NCBI GenBank assembly: GCA_963799085.1
Contig: CAWCWA010000004.1
Span: 181,313-245,312, forward strand
DNA: 64,000 bases
DNA from: AP-15 sp963799085
Lineage (GTDB): Bacteria > Pseudomonadota > Alphaproteobacteria > ATCC43930 > CGMCC-115725
Direction: 5' to 3'
Shown: positions 34,937 through 43,704 of the stretch, piece by piece
Layout of the letters: each line of letters opens with the position of its first letter
Position numbering within the stretch: position 1 is the first letter of the stretch
Made by a program: the position numbers and the translations under genes
The notes under the pieces: model-generated
Database searches by the model: none
Told to the model about the DNA's origin: nothing
The model's input: only the letters and a program-made list of their open reading frames with translations

Positions 34937-36314
34937 ACAGTTGTCCGTTGAGCAGGAGGTGCGCGGCGATGCTGGCAGCGTAGCCGGCGGCCACCGCCGG
35001 GGTCCAGCGCAGATGCGCCGAAAAAGTATAGACGCCGCGCGCTTGGCCCATCAGCGCCACACCGGCAGCAGAGCCGATTGACAAGAGGCTGCCGCCGACC
35101 CCGGTCGTCAAGGTGATCAGGAGCCATTGCCCAAGCGACATGTCGGGATGCATCGTCAACACGGCGTACATCAGCGGAATGTTGTCGAATACGGCCGACA
35201 GCGCTCCGATCGACACATTCGCCGCGGTCGCGCCGAACCCGCCGTAAAGGAAGTGTGACATCAGCGTCAGATAGCCGAGCAGGTCGAGGGCGCCAATACA
35301 CAGCATCACTCCGTAAAAGAACAGGAGAGTGTCCCATTCCACCTGTTCGATGCGCTTGAAGACATCAAAGGCGTAATCCGGTCCGGCGCTGCGCCGGCGG
35401 TGGCGCTGCTGCAGGTGGTAGCTGAAGAGCTGGAGATAGCCGAGGCCGGTCAGCATGCCCAGCACCGGCGGCAGGTGGAGAAAGTTATGAACCCCGACGG
35501 TGGTGGCGATCGTCGCGACGAAGAGGGCGGCGACCCGGCGTGCGCCGACCTTGAGCTCGACCCGCTCGTCCTGCGGCGCGGGCGCGCCCGACGGCACGGC
35601 TGCGTGCATCAGCGCCGCCGGCACGGCAAAATTAGCCAGCGACGGGATCAGAAGATGGAAAAATTGGGTGAACGGCACAACCCCCTTCTGCCAGACCATC
35701 AGGGTCGTGATGTCGCCGAACGGGCTGAAGGCGCCGCCGGCATTGGCGGCGACGACAATGTTGATGCAGGACAGGGCAACGAAGCGGGGTGCGGCGGCGC
35801 CGACTGCAGTTGCAACAGCGCACATGACCAGCGCCGTCGTCAGATTGTCGGCTACCGGCGAGAGCAAGAACGCGAGCGCGCCGGTCAGCCAGAACAAGCT
35901 GCGGTAGCTCAGTCGCGAACGCGTCAGCCAAGCCCGCAGCGCATCAAATACGCGCCGTTCCTCGAGGGCGCTCACATAGGTCATTGCGACGACGAGGAAC
36001 AGCAAGAGCTCGGTATATTCGAGAAAGACATGGCGAAGCGATTCGACCGCCGCGTGCGACATGTCGAGACCGGCGTAGATCGCCCCGACCAGGACCCAGA
36101 TTGCGCCGGCCGCGACGACCATGGGTTTCGATTTGCGCAGATGGGTGATCTCCTCGCTCATGACGAGCGCGTAGGCGACGGCGAATACCGCTAGTACGGC
36201 GAACCCGACCCAATGCCCGGTCAAATCCGGCAGTCCGGTCGAGGCGGCGAAGGCAAGCCGCGGCCATAAGAGGAGCACCCCGGCAGCGGCCATCGATTTC
36301 AACATGATCCCCAT
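34911..36314 (-). CDS. nhaD: Na+/H+ antiporter NhaD type
   Basis: A 467-residue membrane protein with about 12 helices, of the NhaD branch of the ion-transporter superfamily. A signal-like first helix (GVLLLWPRLAFAASTG) is typical. Family motifs include FLLSPVADNLTTALVMCAV, NIVVAANAGGAFSPFGDITTLMVWQKG, LFFYGVMLCIGAL and AVFDNIPLMYAVL. It exports Na+ or Li+ in exchange for H+. The ATG at 36314 was kept; an in-frame ATG at 36305 is possible. It follows nhaA by ten bases, so two unrelated Na+/H+ antiporters form one unit. Confidence 0.92.
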   Translation of the reverse strand: MGIMLKSMAAAGVLLLWPRLAFAASTGLPDLTGHWVGFAVLAVFAVAYALVMSEEITHLRKSKPMVVAAGAIWVLVGAIYAGLDMSHAAVESLRHVFLEYTELLLFLVVAMTYVSALEERRVFDALRAWLTRSRLSYRSLFWLTGALAFLLSPVADNLTTALVMCAVATAVGAAAPRFVALSCINIVVAANAGGAFSPFGDITTLMVWQKGVVPFTQFFHLLIPSLANFAVPAALMHAAVPSGAPAPQDERVELKVGARRVAALFVATIATTVGVHNFLHLPPVLGMLTGLGYLQLFSYHLQQRHRRRSAGPDYAFDVFKRIEQVEWDTLLFFYGVMLCIGALDLLGYLTLMSHFLYGGFGATAANVSIGALSAVFDNIPLMYAVLTMHPDMSLGQWLLITLTTGVGGSLLSIGSAAGVALMGQARGVYTFSAHLRWTPAVAAGYAASIAAHLLLNGQLFSGPALQP

Positions 36315-36324
36315 ACAGTCCCGT

Positions 36325-37533
36325 CTAGCTGCCTGGTAAGCTTACGCCGGGCGTTGCCGCGTGGCCCCCCTGCGCCCGAGCAGCTCCGAAATAGAGCAGC
36401 GCCGCACCGGTCAACGCCGACAGAATGGAGCCGGCGAGCACGCCGAGCCGCATCGGCGCATAAAGATCGGTTTCTCCAAAGGCGAGCGTGCCGATAAACA
36501 GGCTCATCGTAAAGCCGATCCCGGTCAGCACGCTGGTGCCGTAGACACCCACCCATCCAACGCCCGACGGCAACTCGGCCCAGCCCGCACGAACGACCAG
36601 CGCCGCTGCTCCAAAGACGCCGATCTGCTTGCCGAGAAACAACCCCGCCGCCACCCCGAGCGGGACCGGCCCGAGCAGATAGGCGAGCGATACTCCGGCG
36701 AAGGACAACCCGGCATTGGCAAAGCCGAACAACGGCAGAATGCCGAACGCCACCCAGGGCGACAGCGTGTGCTCGATCTGCGTCAGTGGCGACCGGCCGT
36801 CGGGTCCCGGCGCGAACGGGATCGCCAGCGCCAGCGCGACTCCGGCCAAGGTCGCATGTACGCCCGATTTTAGAACGAACAGCCATAGTGCGATACCGGT
36901 AAGCACGTACCACAATATCCGCCGTACGCCGGCGAGGTTGAGCGCCAGCAGGACCGCCAGCGCCGCGCCGGCGGCGGCAAGCGATATCCACGACAGCCCG
37001 CCGGTGTAGAAAATCGCAATGATGACGATCGCGCCGAGGTCGTCGATGATTGCGAGGGCGGTCAAAAACAGCTTCAGCGACAGCGGAACCCGGCGTCCGA
37101 GCAACGCCATGACGCCGAGCGAGAAAGCGATGTCGGTGGCGCCGGGAATTGCCCAGCCAGCCAACGCTCCCGGTTCGCGCCACGCCGAAGCTAGATAGAT
37201 CAGCGCCGGGACCGCTATTCCGCCCACAGCGGCGGCGGCCGGCAATAGCGCGCGCCTGGGCTCCGAGAGATCGCCGGCGATCACCTCACGCTTGATCTCG
37301 AGGCCGACCAGCAGGAAGAAGATCGCCATCAGGCCGTCGTTGATCCACAGCAACACCGGCTTGTCGATGCCGAAATCGGCGATGCGCACGGCCAGGTGAG
37401 CGTCGAGCAGCATATTGTACAGCCGGGCGGCGGGCGAATTGGCGAGGATGATCGCCAATGCCGCGGCCAGGATCAGTGCGACGCCGCCTGCCGCCTCACC
37501 GCGCAACAGTCGCCGTACAAATGGAAGGGCCAT
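36325..37533 (-). CDS. nhaA: Na+/H+ antiporter NhaA
   Basis: A 402-residue electrogenic Na+/H+ antiporter with 12 helices. The conserved WINDGLMAIFFLLVGLEIKRE, GWAIPGATDIAFSLGVMALLG and the ion-binding Asp pair ALAIIDDLGAIVIIAIFYT are present, as is GIGFTMSLFIGTLAF. It handles Na+ and pH homeostasis. It is the first gene of nhaA-nhaD on the minus strand and diverges from the VOC gene over 76 bases. Confidence 0.95.
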   Translation of the reverse strand: MALPFVRRLLRGEAAGGVALILAAALAIILANSPAARLYNMLLDAHLAVRIADFGIDKPVLLWINDGLMAIFFLLVGLEIKREVIAGDLSEPRRALLPAAAAVGGIAVPALIYLASAWREPGALAGWAIPGATDIAFSLGVMALLGRRVPLSLKLFLTALAIIDDLGAIVIIAIFYTGGLSWISLAAAGAALAVLLALNLAGVRRILWYVLTGIALWLFVLKSGVHATLAGVALALAIPFAPGPDGRSPLTQIEHTLSPWVAFGILPLFGFANAGLSFAGVSLAYLLGPVPLGVAAGLFLGKQIGVFGAAALVVRAGWAELPSGVGWVGVYGTSVLTGIGFTMSLFIGTLAFGETDLYAPMRLGVLAGSILSALTGAALLYFGAARAQGGHAATPGVSLPGS

Positions 37534-37609
37534 CGGGGCTTGCTCCGGGTCTCCTGGTCTGTGGCGGGGAAGGCGGCTAAGCTCGGCGGCTGGCTACGGA
37601 GGCAGACCG

Positions 37610-38464
37610 ATGCGCAACGGCATAGCCGGGATCGACCATGTCATCGTCGGGGTGCGCGATCTCGAAAAGGCGCGGGCCGACTGGACCCGGCTCGGCTTTA
37701 CCCTGTCGCCACGCGGCCGGCACATCGGTCAGGGAACGGCGAACTACTGCATCATGCTTCAGGCCGACTATGTCGAGTTGCTCGGCATCGTCGATGCGAA
37801 CGACTTTGTCCAGCGTCTCGATGATTTCCTGTCGCGGCGCGAGGGGCTGATGGCGGCGGCCTTCGCCCCGGCGGCCCCCGTCGAGGAAGTGCGCCAGAGT
37901 CTTCTCGGTCTTAATCTCCATCCGAGCGAGCCGCGTGCGCTCGGCCGTCGGTTGGAGCTGCCCGAGGGCGAGGTCGCGCCCCGCTTCAGCCTGATCTCGC
38001 TGCCGCCGGACGAGACCCCCGGCCTTGACTGCTTCATCTGCGCGCATTTGACCCCGGAATTGATGCGCCGGCCGGAATGGCTGCTGCATCCCAACGGCGC
38101 GATCGGGTTGAGGGGCATCCATGTGCTGGTCGACAGCACCGCGCCGTTGCTCGCCGCTTACGACCGGCTCTTCGGCATGGTCCAGGTAACCACGACCGAC
38201 GCCGTCGCCTCCGTCCATATCGGCCGCCACCGCATCGTGTTCAGCACCCCCGACGATTTTGCGACAATGCATCCCGGACTCGATTTCGATCCGAGTTTTC
38301 CGTTGCCGGGGATCGTCTCGCTCGAATTTCGGATCGACCGGCGCGAGCGCGCGGCCGAGTGCCTGACACGCCGGCAGGTCCCGTTTGTGGCAATGCCCGA
38401 CGGCAGCTTGGCCGTCGCCGCCGAAGCAACCGACGGCGCAATCCTGTTCTTCGCCGAGGAGTAG
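37610..38464 (+). CDS. VOC family (glyoxalase-like) protein
   Basis: A 284-residue protein built of two glyoxalase-like halves: GIDHVIVGVRDLEKARADWTRLGF at the N-terminus and GLRGIHVLVDSTAPLLAAYDRLFG from about residue 162. A His in the first half and Glu in ADYVELLGIV fit metal ligands of the VOC fold. The first half resembles the glyoxalase_3-like group. The substrate is unknown. The ATG at 37610 has GGAGG upstream. It is convergent with ychF, 14 bases apart. Confidence 0.82.
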   Translation: MRNGIAGIDHVIVGVRDLEKARADWTRLGFTLSPRGRHIGQGTANYCIMLQADYVELLGIVDANDFVQRLDDFLSRREGLMAAAFAPAAPVEEVRQSLLGLNLHPSEPRALGRRLELPEGEVAPRFSLISLPPDETPGLDCFICAHLTPELMRRPEWLLHPNGAIGLRGIHVLVDSTAPLLAAYDRLFGMVQVTTTDAVASVHIGRHRIVFSTPDDFATMHPGLDFDPSFPLPGIVSLEFRIDRRERAAECLTRRQVPFVAMPDGSLAVAAEATDGAILFFAEE

Positions 38465-38478
38465 CCCGGCGCCCAATA

Positions 38479-39579
38479 CTACACGTTGAACCGAAAGTGC
38501 ATGACGTCGCCGTCGCGGACGACGTAATCGGCACCTTCGAGCCGCATCCGGCCGGCGTCCTTGGCGCCCTGCTCGCCGCCACAGACGACGAAATCCTCGA
38601 AGCCGATGGTTTCGGCGCGGATAAAGCCTTTTTCGAAATCGGAATGGATCCGGCCCGCGGCCTGCGGTGCCCGCGCACCCCGCTCGACCGTCCAGGCATG
38701 CGCCTCCTTCGGGCCGAGCGTGAAGAACGTGACCAGGTCGAGCAGCGCATAGCCGGCGCGGATGACGCGGGCGAGCCCGGCCTCGGCAAGACCGAGCGCC
38801 GCCAGGAATTCGGCCCGTTCGGCGGCGTCGCCAAGTTGCGCCAGTTCCGCCTCGATCGCTGCGGAGATGACCACCGATCCGGCGTCGCGCTCGTCGGCGT
38901 AGGCGGCCACACGCCAGCTTTCGAGGTTGCCGTTCGCGGCCGATTCCTCGTCGACGTTGGCGATGTAGAGCACGGGTTTGGCGGTCAGGAGCTGCAATCC
39001 AGCAAGAAGTTTGCGCTGCCCCAGTCCGAACGGGACGACGCGCGCCGGCCGCCCATCGCGCAGCGCGCCCAGCACCGGCTCGATCACCTCGAGCTGCTGC
39101 CGGGCCTCGCGGTCGCCGCCGCGGGCCCGCTTTTGCACCGCCACGGCGCGCCGTTCGAGGCTGTCGAGATCGGCGAGCATCAACTCGGTCTCGACCGTCT
39201 CGGCGTCGCGCACCGGATCGATCGAGCCTTCGACATGGGTGACGTTGCCGTCCGCAAAGCAGCGCACGACATGGGCGATCGCGTCCACCTCGCGAATATG
39301 GGCGAGGAACTGGTTGCCGAGCCCTTCTCCGCGGGCGGCGCCGCGCACCAGACCGGCGATATCGACGAATTCGAGCTGGGTCGGGACAATCTTGGCCGAT
39401 TTGGCGAGTTTTGCGCCGATCGCGAGCCGCTCGTCCGGCACCGCGACCCGGCCGAAATTGGGCTCGATCGTGCAGAACGGGTAATTCGCCGCCTCGGCCG
39501 CCGCGGTCGCGGTCAAGGCGTTGAACAGCGTCGACTTGCCGACATTCGGCAGGCCGACGATGCCGCAGCTGAACCCCAT
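38479..39579 (-). CDS. ychF: Redox-regulated ATPase YchF (OLA1 family)
   Basis: A 366-residue P-loop protein: G1 GLPNVGKSTLFNAL, G3 DIAGLVRGAARGEGLGN, and NVDE in place of the GTPase NKxD, which explains the ATP preference. A coiled-coil insert and the C-terminal TGS domain (FFTLGPKEAHAWTVERGARAPQAAG; DYVVRDGDVMHFRFNV) complete it. It binds ribosomes and affects stress responses. It follows pth by three bases in the conserved prs-rplY-pth-ychF order. Confidence 0.96.
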   Translation of the reverse strand: MGFSCGIVGLPNVGKSTLFNALTATAAAEAANYPFCTIEPNFGRVAVPDERLAIGAKLAKSAKIVPTQLEFVDIAGLVRGAARGEGLGNQFLAHIREVDAIAHVVRCFADGNVTHVEGSIDPVRDAETVETELMLADLDSLERRAVAVQKRARGGDREARQQLEVIEPVLGALRDGRPARVVPFGLGQRKLLAGLQLLTAKPVLYIANVDEESAANGNLESWRVAAYADERDAGSVVISAAIEAELAQLGDAAERAEFLAALGLAEAGLARVIRAGYALLDLVTFFTLGPKEAHAWTVERGARAPQAAGRIHSDFEKGFIRAETIGFEDFVVCGGEQGAKDAGRMRLEGADYVVRDGDVMHFRFNV

Positions 39580-39582
39580 CCC

Positions 39583-40197
39583 TCAGGCCTGCGGCATGCG
39601 ATCGGCGGAGATCGTATCCGGCGGGGCAAACCGCCGCGCGACCTCGCTCATAAAGGCGTCCGGGGCGCCCGTGACGAGGAGCGGGATCGTTTCGGCCACC
39701 GCCGCCAACAGCGGCTCGACCCATTCCGAAAATTCGTCGGCGGTGAAATTCTGCAGCACATATGGCTGCACCAATTCCTTGACGCCCGGATGGCCGACGC
39801 CGATCCGCACCCGCCAGAACTCGGCGCCGATCAGCGCGTCGATCGAGCGCAGGCCGTTATGGCCGGCGGTGCCGCCGCCGCATTTGACCCGCAGCTTTCC
39901 CGGCCGCAGATCGATCTCGTCATGGATGATGACGATCTCGTCGGGCATGATCTTGTAGAAACGGGCCGCCGCAGCGACCGATTCCCCCGACGCATTCATG
40001 AAGGTTTGCGGCTTCAGCAATAAACGCCGCTCGCCGGCAATCACGCCTTCCGCCGCCTCACCCTTGAAACGATTGCGGAAACCCGCGAACGCGTAGCGCC
40101 GGGCGATCGCATCGGCCGCCATGAAGCCGACATTGTGCCGGTTGCGGGCATAACGGGCGCCGGGATTGCCGAGACCTACGATCAGGCGAACCGACAC
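39583..40197 (-). CDS. pth: Peptidyl-tRNA hydrolase Pth
   Basis: The enzyme frees tRNA from prematurely released peptidyl-tRNA. The 204-residue protein has VGLGNPGARYARNRHNVGF with the catalytic His, LLLKPQTFMNASGESV, IIHDEIDLRPGKLRVKCGGGTAGHNGLRSI (Asp and Asn), and a Pth C-terminus. The start is a GTG at 40197, 24 bases after rplY. Confidence 0.96.
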   Translation of the reverse strand: MSVRLIVGLGNPGARYARNRHNVGFMAADAIARRYAFAGFRNRFKGEAAEGVIAGERRLLLKPQTFMNASGESVAAAARFYKIMPDEIVIIHDEIDLRPGKLRVKCGGGTAGHNGLRSIDALIGAEFWRVRIGVGHPGVKELVQPYVLQNFTADEFSEWVEPLLAAVAETIPLLVTGAPDAFMSEVARRFAPPDTISADRMPQA

Positions 40198-40221
40198 GTC
40201 TTCGCTTGCGGCGCCGGGCGG

Positions 40222-40848
40222 TCAGGCCGCCGCCGGCGGCTCGGCCGCAATAGGTGCGGTGGTGGCGGCCTCCTCGCGCACCGCCGAGGACGCGGCGATG
40301 CTGGCGATCGTGAAATCGCGCTCGGTGATCGTGGGACGGCAGCCTTCCGGGATTGCGACGGCGCTGATGTGGACGCTGTCGCCGATGTCGAGCCCCTCCA
40401 GGCTGACGGTCAGGTGGTCGGGAATAGCGTCGACCGGGCAGTTCAGCTCGATCCCGTGCCGCACGATGTTGAGGATGCCGCCGCGGCGCAATCCGATCGA
40501 CAGCTCTTGACCGACAAACGCGACCGGCACCGTCACCGTCACCCGGGCGCCGGCGCCGACGCGCATGAAATCGACATGCAGCGGCACATCGGTGACCGGA
40601 TGATACTGTACGTCGCGCGGCAGCGTGCGGTGCTTGGCTCCGCCCAGGTGGACGTCGATCAGTGTGGCGAAAAAGCCGCGATTGGCGAGCACGCGCGACA
40701 ATTCGCGCGGCTCCAGGCTGATGAGCATCGGCTCCATGCCGTCGCCGTAAACGATGCCTGGAATGCGGCCGAGGCGTCGCGTCGCGCGGGCGGCTCCCTT
40801 CCCGGCGCGCGCCCGTGGCTCGGCGCTCAGCGTGGTGATTTCGGGCAT
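40222..40848 (-). CDS. rplY: 50S ribosomal protein L25/general stress protein Ctc
   Basis: A 208-residue long-form L25 that binds 5S rRNA. The N-terminal L25 domain begins ITTLSAEPRARAGKGAAR and has LGRIPGIVYGDG; the C-terminal TL5 beta domain includes VDAIPDHLTVSLEGLDIGDSVHIS. An Ala-rich tail closes it. TAGGAG precedes the ATG. It lies between prs and pth. Confidence 0.95.
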   Translation of the reverse strand: MPEITTLSAEPRARAGKGAARATRRLGRIPGIVYGDGMEPMLISLEPRELSRVLANRGFFATLIDVHLGGAKHRTLPRDVQYHPVTDVPLHVDFMRVGAGARVTVTVPVAFVGQELSIGLRRGGILNIVRHGIELNCPVDAIPDHLTVSLEGLDIGDSVHISAVAIPEGCRPTITERDFTIASIAASSAVREEAATTAPIAAEPPAAA

Positions 40849-40935
40849 CGCTGCATACTCCTATTGTCGGCGCCGGCCCGGAAAGGTTCGATGCGGGCGG
40901 CTCGCGCACGCCCGGCCTCCGCGCCGTCTGCCGGT

Positions 40936-41868
40936 TCAGTTGAACAGGCTGGAGACCGATCGTTCCTCGCTGATCCGCCGGATCGCCTCGGCCATCAGCG
41001 GCGCGATCGATATCTGGCGGATGTTATGTGCCGCGCGCACGGCTTCGGTGGCGACGATGCTGTCGGTCATGACCAGCATTTCGATCGGCGAGGCGGCGAC
41101 GCGTTCGACCGCACCCCCGGAGAGAACGCCGTGGGTGACGTAGGAGAACGCCGCCGCGGCGCCGGCGTCGATCAATGCTTCGGCCGCATTGCACAAGGTG
41201 CCAGCGCTGTCGACCATGTCATCGACCAAGATGCATCGGCGCCCGGCGACCTCGCCGATGATGTTCATCACTTCCGAAACGCCGGCGTGCTCGCGGCGCT
41301 TGTCGATGATCGCGAGATCGGCGTCGAGCCGGCGCGCCACCTCTCGGGCGCGTACCACGCCGCCGACATCGGGCGACACGATGACCAGATCCTCGAGCGC
41401 GTGGTGCTCCTGGATGTCCTTTACCAAAAGCGGCGCGGCGATCAGATTGTCGGTGGGAATATCGAAAAACCCCTGGATCTGCCCCGCATGCAAGTCAAGG
41501 GTCAGCACCCGATCGGCGCCGGCCGCGGTGATCATGTTGGCGACGAGCTTGGCTGAGATCGGCGTGCGCGGCCCCGATTTGCGATCCTGCCGGGCATAGC
41601 CATAGTAGGGGATGACCGCGGTCATCCGACGCGCCGAACCGCGGCGCAATGCGTCCACCGCGACCAAAAGCTCCATCAGATGGTCGTTTGCCGGATAGGA
41701 CGTCGACTGCACAACGAAGACGTCCTCGCCGCGCACGTTTTCGTGGATCTCGACAAATACTTCCATGTCCGAAAAGCGCCGCACGCTCGCCTTGGTCAGC
41801 GGCGAATCGAGATAGCGCGATATGGCCTCGGCCAGCGGGCGATTGCTGTTGCAGGCGAGTATCTTCAT
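40936..41868 (-). CDS. prs: Ribose-phosphate pyrophosphokinase Prs
   Basis: The enzyme makes PRPP from ribose 5-phosphate and ATP. The 310-residue class I protein has VRGEDVFVVQSTSYPANDHLMELL, the flexible loop IPYYGYARQDRKSGPRTPISAKL, VSPDVGGVVRAREVAR and the PRPP loop CILVDDMVDSAGTL. The first residues MKILACNSNRPLAEAI are canonical. A candidate sigma70 promoter lies at 41925-41953. The other genes of the group follow it on the minus strand. Confidence 0.96.
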   Translation of the reverse strand: MKILACNSNRPLAEAISRYLDSPLTKASVRRFSDMEVFVEIHENVRGEDVFVVQSTSYPANDHLMELLVAVDALRRGSARRMTAVIPYYGYARQDRKSGPRTPISAKLVANMITAAGADRVLTLDLHAGQIQGFFDIPTDNLIAAPLLVKDIQEHHALEDLVIVSPDVGGVVRAREVARRLDADLAIIDKRREHAGVSEVMNIIGEVAGRRCILVDDMVDSAGTLCNAAEALIDAGAAAAFSYVTHGVLSGGAVERVAASPIEMLVMTDSIVATEAVRAAHNIRQISIAPLMAEAIRRISEERSVSSLFN

Positions 41869-41924
41869 GGTCCGGCCGAAACACCGCCGCCGTCGGGCCG
41901 AACCCCGCGGCTTCCGGTGCCCGG

Positions 41925-41953
41925 AATGTAACGATCTTGTTGCGCTCTTGCAA
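41925..41953 (-). promoter_or_regulatory. Candidate sigma70 promoter upstream of prs
   Basis: On the minus strand TTGCAA (41948-41953) is followed by exactly 17 bases and TACATT (41925-41930). Each hexamer matches four of six consensus positions. The initiation point would be about 50 bases before the prs start, in the short gap after the lipoprotein gene. Confidence 0.45.
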
Positions 41954-41955
41954 CC

Positions 41956-42831
41956 TCAGGAGCGGTCGCCCGACGGGGTGGGCGCGGCGCGCGCCACCAG
42001 CGCCATGATGCCGTCCTGTGCCGACACCGCGACCATATAGGCGACATCGCCCCACGAGCCGTCGAGCAGCCCTGCTGGAACGTCGTTTTCCTGCTCGACG
42101 GTACCGATCTCGCCACCGTCCTTCTGACGCACGCGCCAGACAATCTTGACGTGCTGCTTGCCGGCCTTCGCTACGGCGACGGTTACGGCGGCGTCGAGGA
42201 CGAGATCGGCCTTGGCCTGTGAATTGAGGACGACGGCGACATCTTGCCGCTGCAGCAGGGTTGTGATGGCACTCGCTAGGGCGTGGTCGCCATCGCCGGG
42301 TGCGCCCGTCACTTCCGCGATCCGCAGCCGGGTCCGTCCGCCGCCGCCGACCTCAGTCGGGGGTTCGTCCTGCAGCAGGCCGGCAAGCTGCGAAGCGCTC
42401 GCCGCGGCCAGCCGCGCCACCACGTCATCCTTGCCGCTCTGCCAGTCGCCAGCCGCCGCCTCGATCCGTTCGACCCGCTCGCCGACGAGCCTGCCCGAGG
42501 GATCGCGCAATTCCCATAGGGCGACGAGCGCCGCCTTGCCCGCAATCGGCGGCATTTCTTGAATGCGCCCAGCAACCTCATAGCTGGAAAGTCCGGCAGT
42601 CTTGTCGCTGGCGGCGATTTCGTGCTCCTGCAGCGCATTGGCCAGCGCCGGTCCGAGCTTCTCGGCTGTCGCTCGCGGCATGCCGGTGACGGGCGCTATC
42701 GACACGCTGGCGCTGTCGCGCAACTTCCAGATCGGCGAATCGGGCGGCGGCACGTCGCCGGCGAAGGGGTGCGGCAGCGGCTGACAGGCCGCCAGCAGCA
42801 TCAAGTGGGCGACCGCGCGAACCCAATTCAT
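41956..42831 (-). CDS. Putative lipoprotein, unknown family
   Basis: A 291-residue protein with signal and lipobox MNWVRAVAHLMLLAACQPLP (Cys at residue 16), so it is probably a lipid-anchored periplasmic protein. Two similar alpha/beta halves seem present: one around IAPVTGMPRATAEKLGPALANAL, another around IAEVTGAPGDGDHALASAITTLL. Each resembles a small-molecule or peptidoglycan-associated fold, though I recognise no named family. Its start ATG overlaps the stop of a 24-codon frame upstream. It stands between pgeF and prs on the minus strand. Confidence 0.75.
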   Translation of the reverse strand: MNWVRAVAHLMLLAACQPLPHPFAGDVPPPDSPIWKLRDSASVSIAPVTGMPRATAEKLGPALANALQEHEIAASDKTAGLSSYEVAGRIQEMPPIAGKAALVALWELRDPSGRLVGERVERIEAAAGDWQSGKDDVVARLAAASASQLAGLLQDEPPTEVGGGGRTRLRIAEVTGAPGDGDHALASAITTLLQRQDVAVVLNSQAKADLVLDAAVTVAVAKAGKQHVKIVWRVRQKDGGEIGTVEQENDVPAGLLDGSWGDVAYMVAVSAQDGIMALVARAAPTPSGDRS

Positions 42832-42902
42832 TGCAGCAGCAGCGCGCAAGTCGCGAGCAGCCCCAACAGACAGCACACCGCGAAGAGGGTCACATAGGGC
42901 AC
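42828..42902 (-). CDS. Possible 24-residue membrane peptide
   Basis: A short frame on the minus strand reads VPYVTLFAVCCLLGLLATCA and ends in LLLQ: one hydrophobic helix. Its TGA overlaps the lipoprotein ATG (ATGA), as in several other coupled pairs in this window. The start would be a GTG at 42902 with no strong ribosome site, so it could be leader DNA instead. No similarity is recognised. Confidence 0.3.
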   Translation of the reverse strand: MPYVTLFAVCCLLGLLATCALLLQ

Positions 42903-42936
42903 GACAAGCGCCGATCGGTGCGGCCGGCGATCCTCT

Positions 42937-43704
42937 TCACGCTACGATCGCGATCGCCGACAGGCCCCGGCCATAATCGCGCTCGCCCTGACGGCAGGCC
43001 CGGCGGTAGCTGAAAAACAGATCGGCCTCGGCGGCCGTGTCGCGTCCTGCGATCTCGACCGCTGCGATCCCGGCCCGCATCAGTCGGCCTTCGAGATAGC
43101 GGGCGAGGTCGAACAGCCAATGGCCCTCTCGCGGCGCCGGGGCGAAGCAATCTGCGCTCGCCGGCTCCTCGGCCAGAAATGGCTGCGGAAACTCCGGCCC
43201 GACCTCGTAGGAAAGCGGGCCGATGCAGGGGCCGATCGCGGCGCGGATTTCCTGACGGCGGGCGCCCAGTCCTTCCATCGCGGCGACCACCGCCTCGGCG
43301 ACGCCATCGAGCGCGCCGCGCCAGCCGCCATGCGCGGCGCCAACCACGCGGGCCGTCGAGTCGTGGAGCAGGATGGGTGCGCAATCGGCGCTCAGCACGC
43401 CAATCGCCAAGCCCGGCGTGCTCGTGACGATCGCGTCGGCCTGCGGCGGGTCATCGTGTGGCCACGGCCCGTCGACCGCAACCGCGCGCACGCCATGCAC
43501 CTGGCGGCACGTCAACAGCCGACTTTCTGGCAAATCCAGCCGGCCGGCCGCGCTCGCGCGATTTTGCCGGACGCGTTCGGGAAGATCGCCGGAACCGGGG
43601 CCGCAATTCAGCGAAGCGAAGAGCCCCTCGCTGACCCCGCCGCGACGCGTGAAGAAACCGTGCCGGACGCCTGCGGCGGGATCGAAGATTTGGAGGGTGA
43701 TCAT
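42937..43704 (-). CDS. pgeF: Peptidoglycan editing factor PgeF (polyphenol oxidase, laccase domain)
   Basis: A 255-residue CNF1/YfiH-type protein. PgeF removes wrongly incorporated serine from peptidoglycan stems; some members act on purine nucleosides. Family motifs are VRHGFFTRRGGVSEGLFASLN, CRQVHGVRA, LAIGVLSADCAPILL and VGAAHGGWRGALDGV, which hold the metal-site Cys and His residues. The ATG at 43704 overlaps the methyltransferase stop (ATGA); an ATG at 43710 is the alternative. It is the third gene after lgt. Confidence 0.92.
   Translation of the reverse strand: MITLQIFDPAAGVRHGFFTRRGGVSEGLFASLNCGPGSGDLPERVRQNRASAAGRLDLPESRLLTCRQVHGVRAVAVDGPWPHDDPPQADAIVTSTPGLAIGVLSADCAPILLHDSTARVVGAAHGGWRGALDGVAEAVVAAMEGLGARRQEIRAAIGPCIGPLSYEVGPEFPQPFLAEEPASADCFAPAPREGHWLFDLARYLEGRLMRAGIAAVEIAGRDTAAEADLFFSYRRACRQGERDYGRGLSAIAIVA

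Noticed and set aside
38077..40023. A 648-residue plus-strand open frame.
   Set aside because: It is antisense to ychF and pth, which have clear full-length family matches; the translation is Arg/Gly/Asp-rich and resembles nothing.
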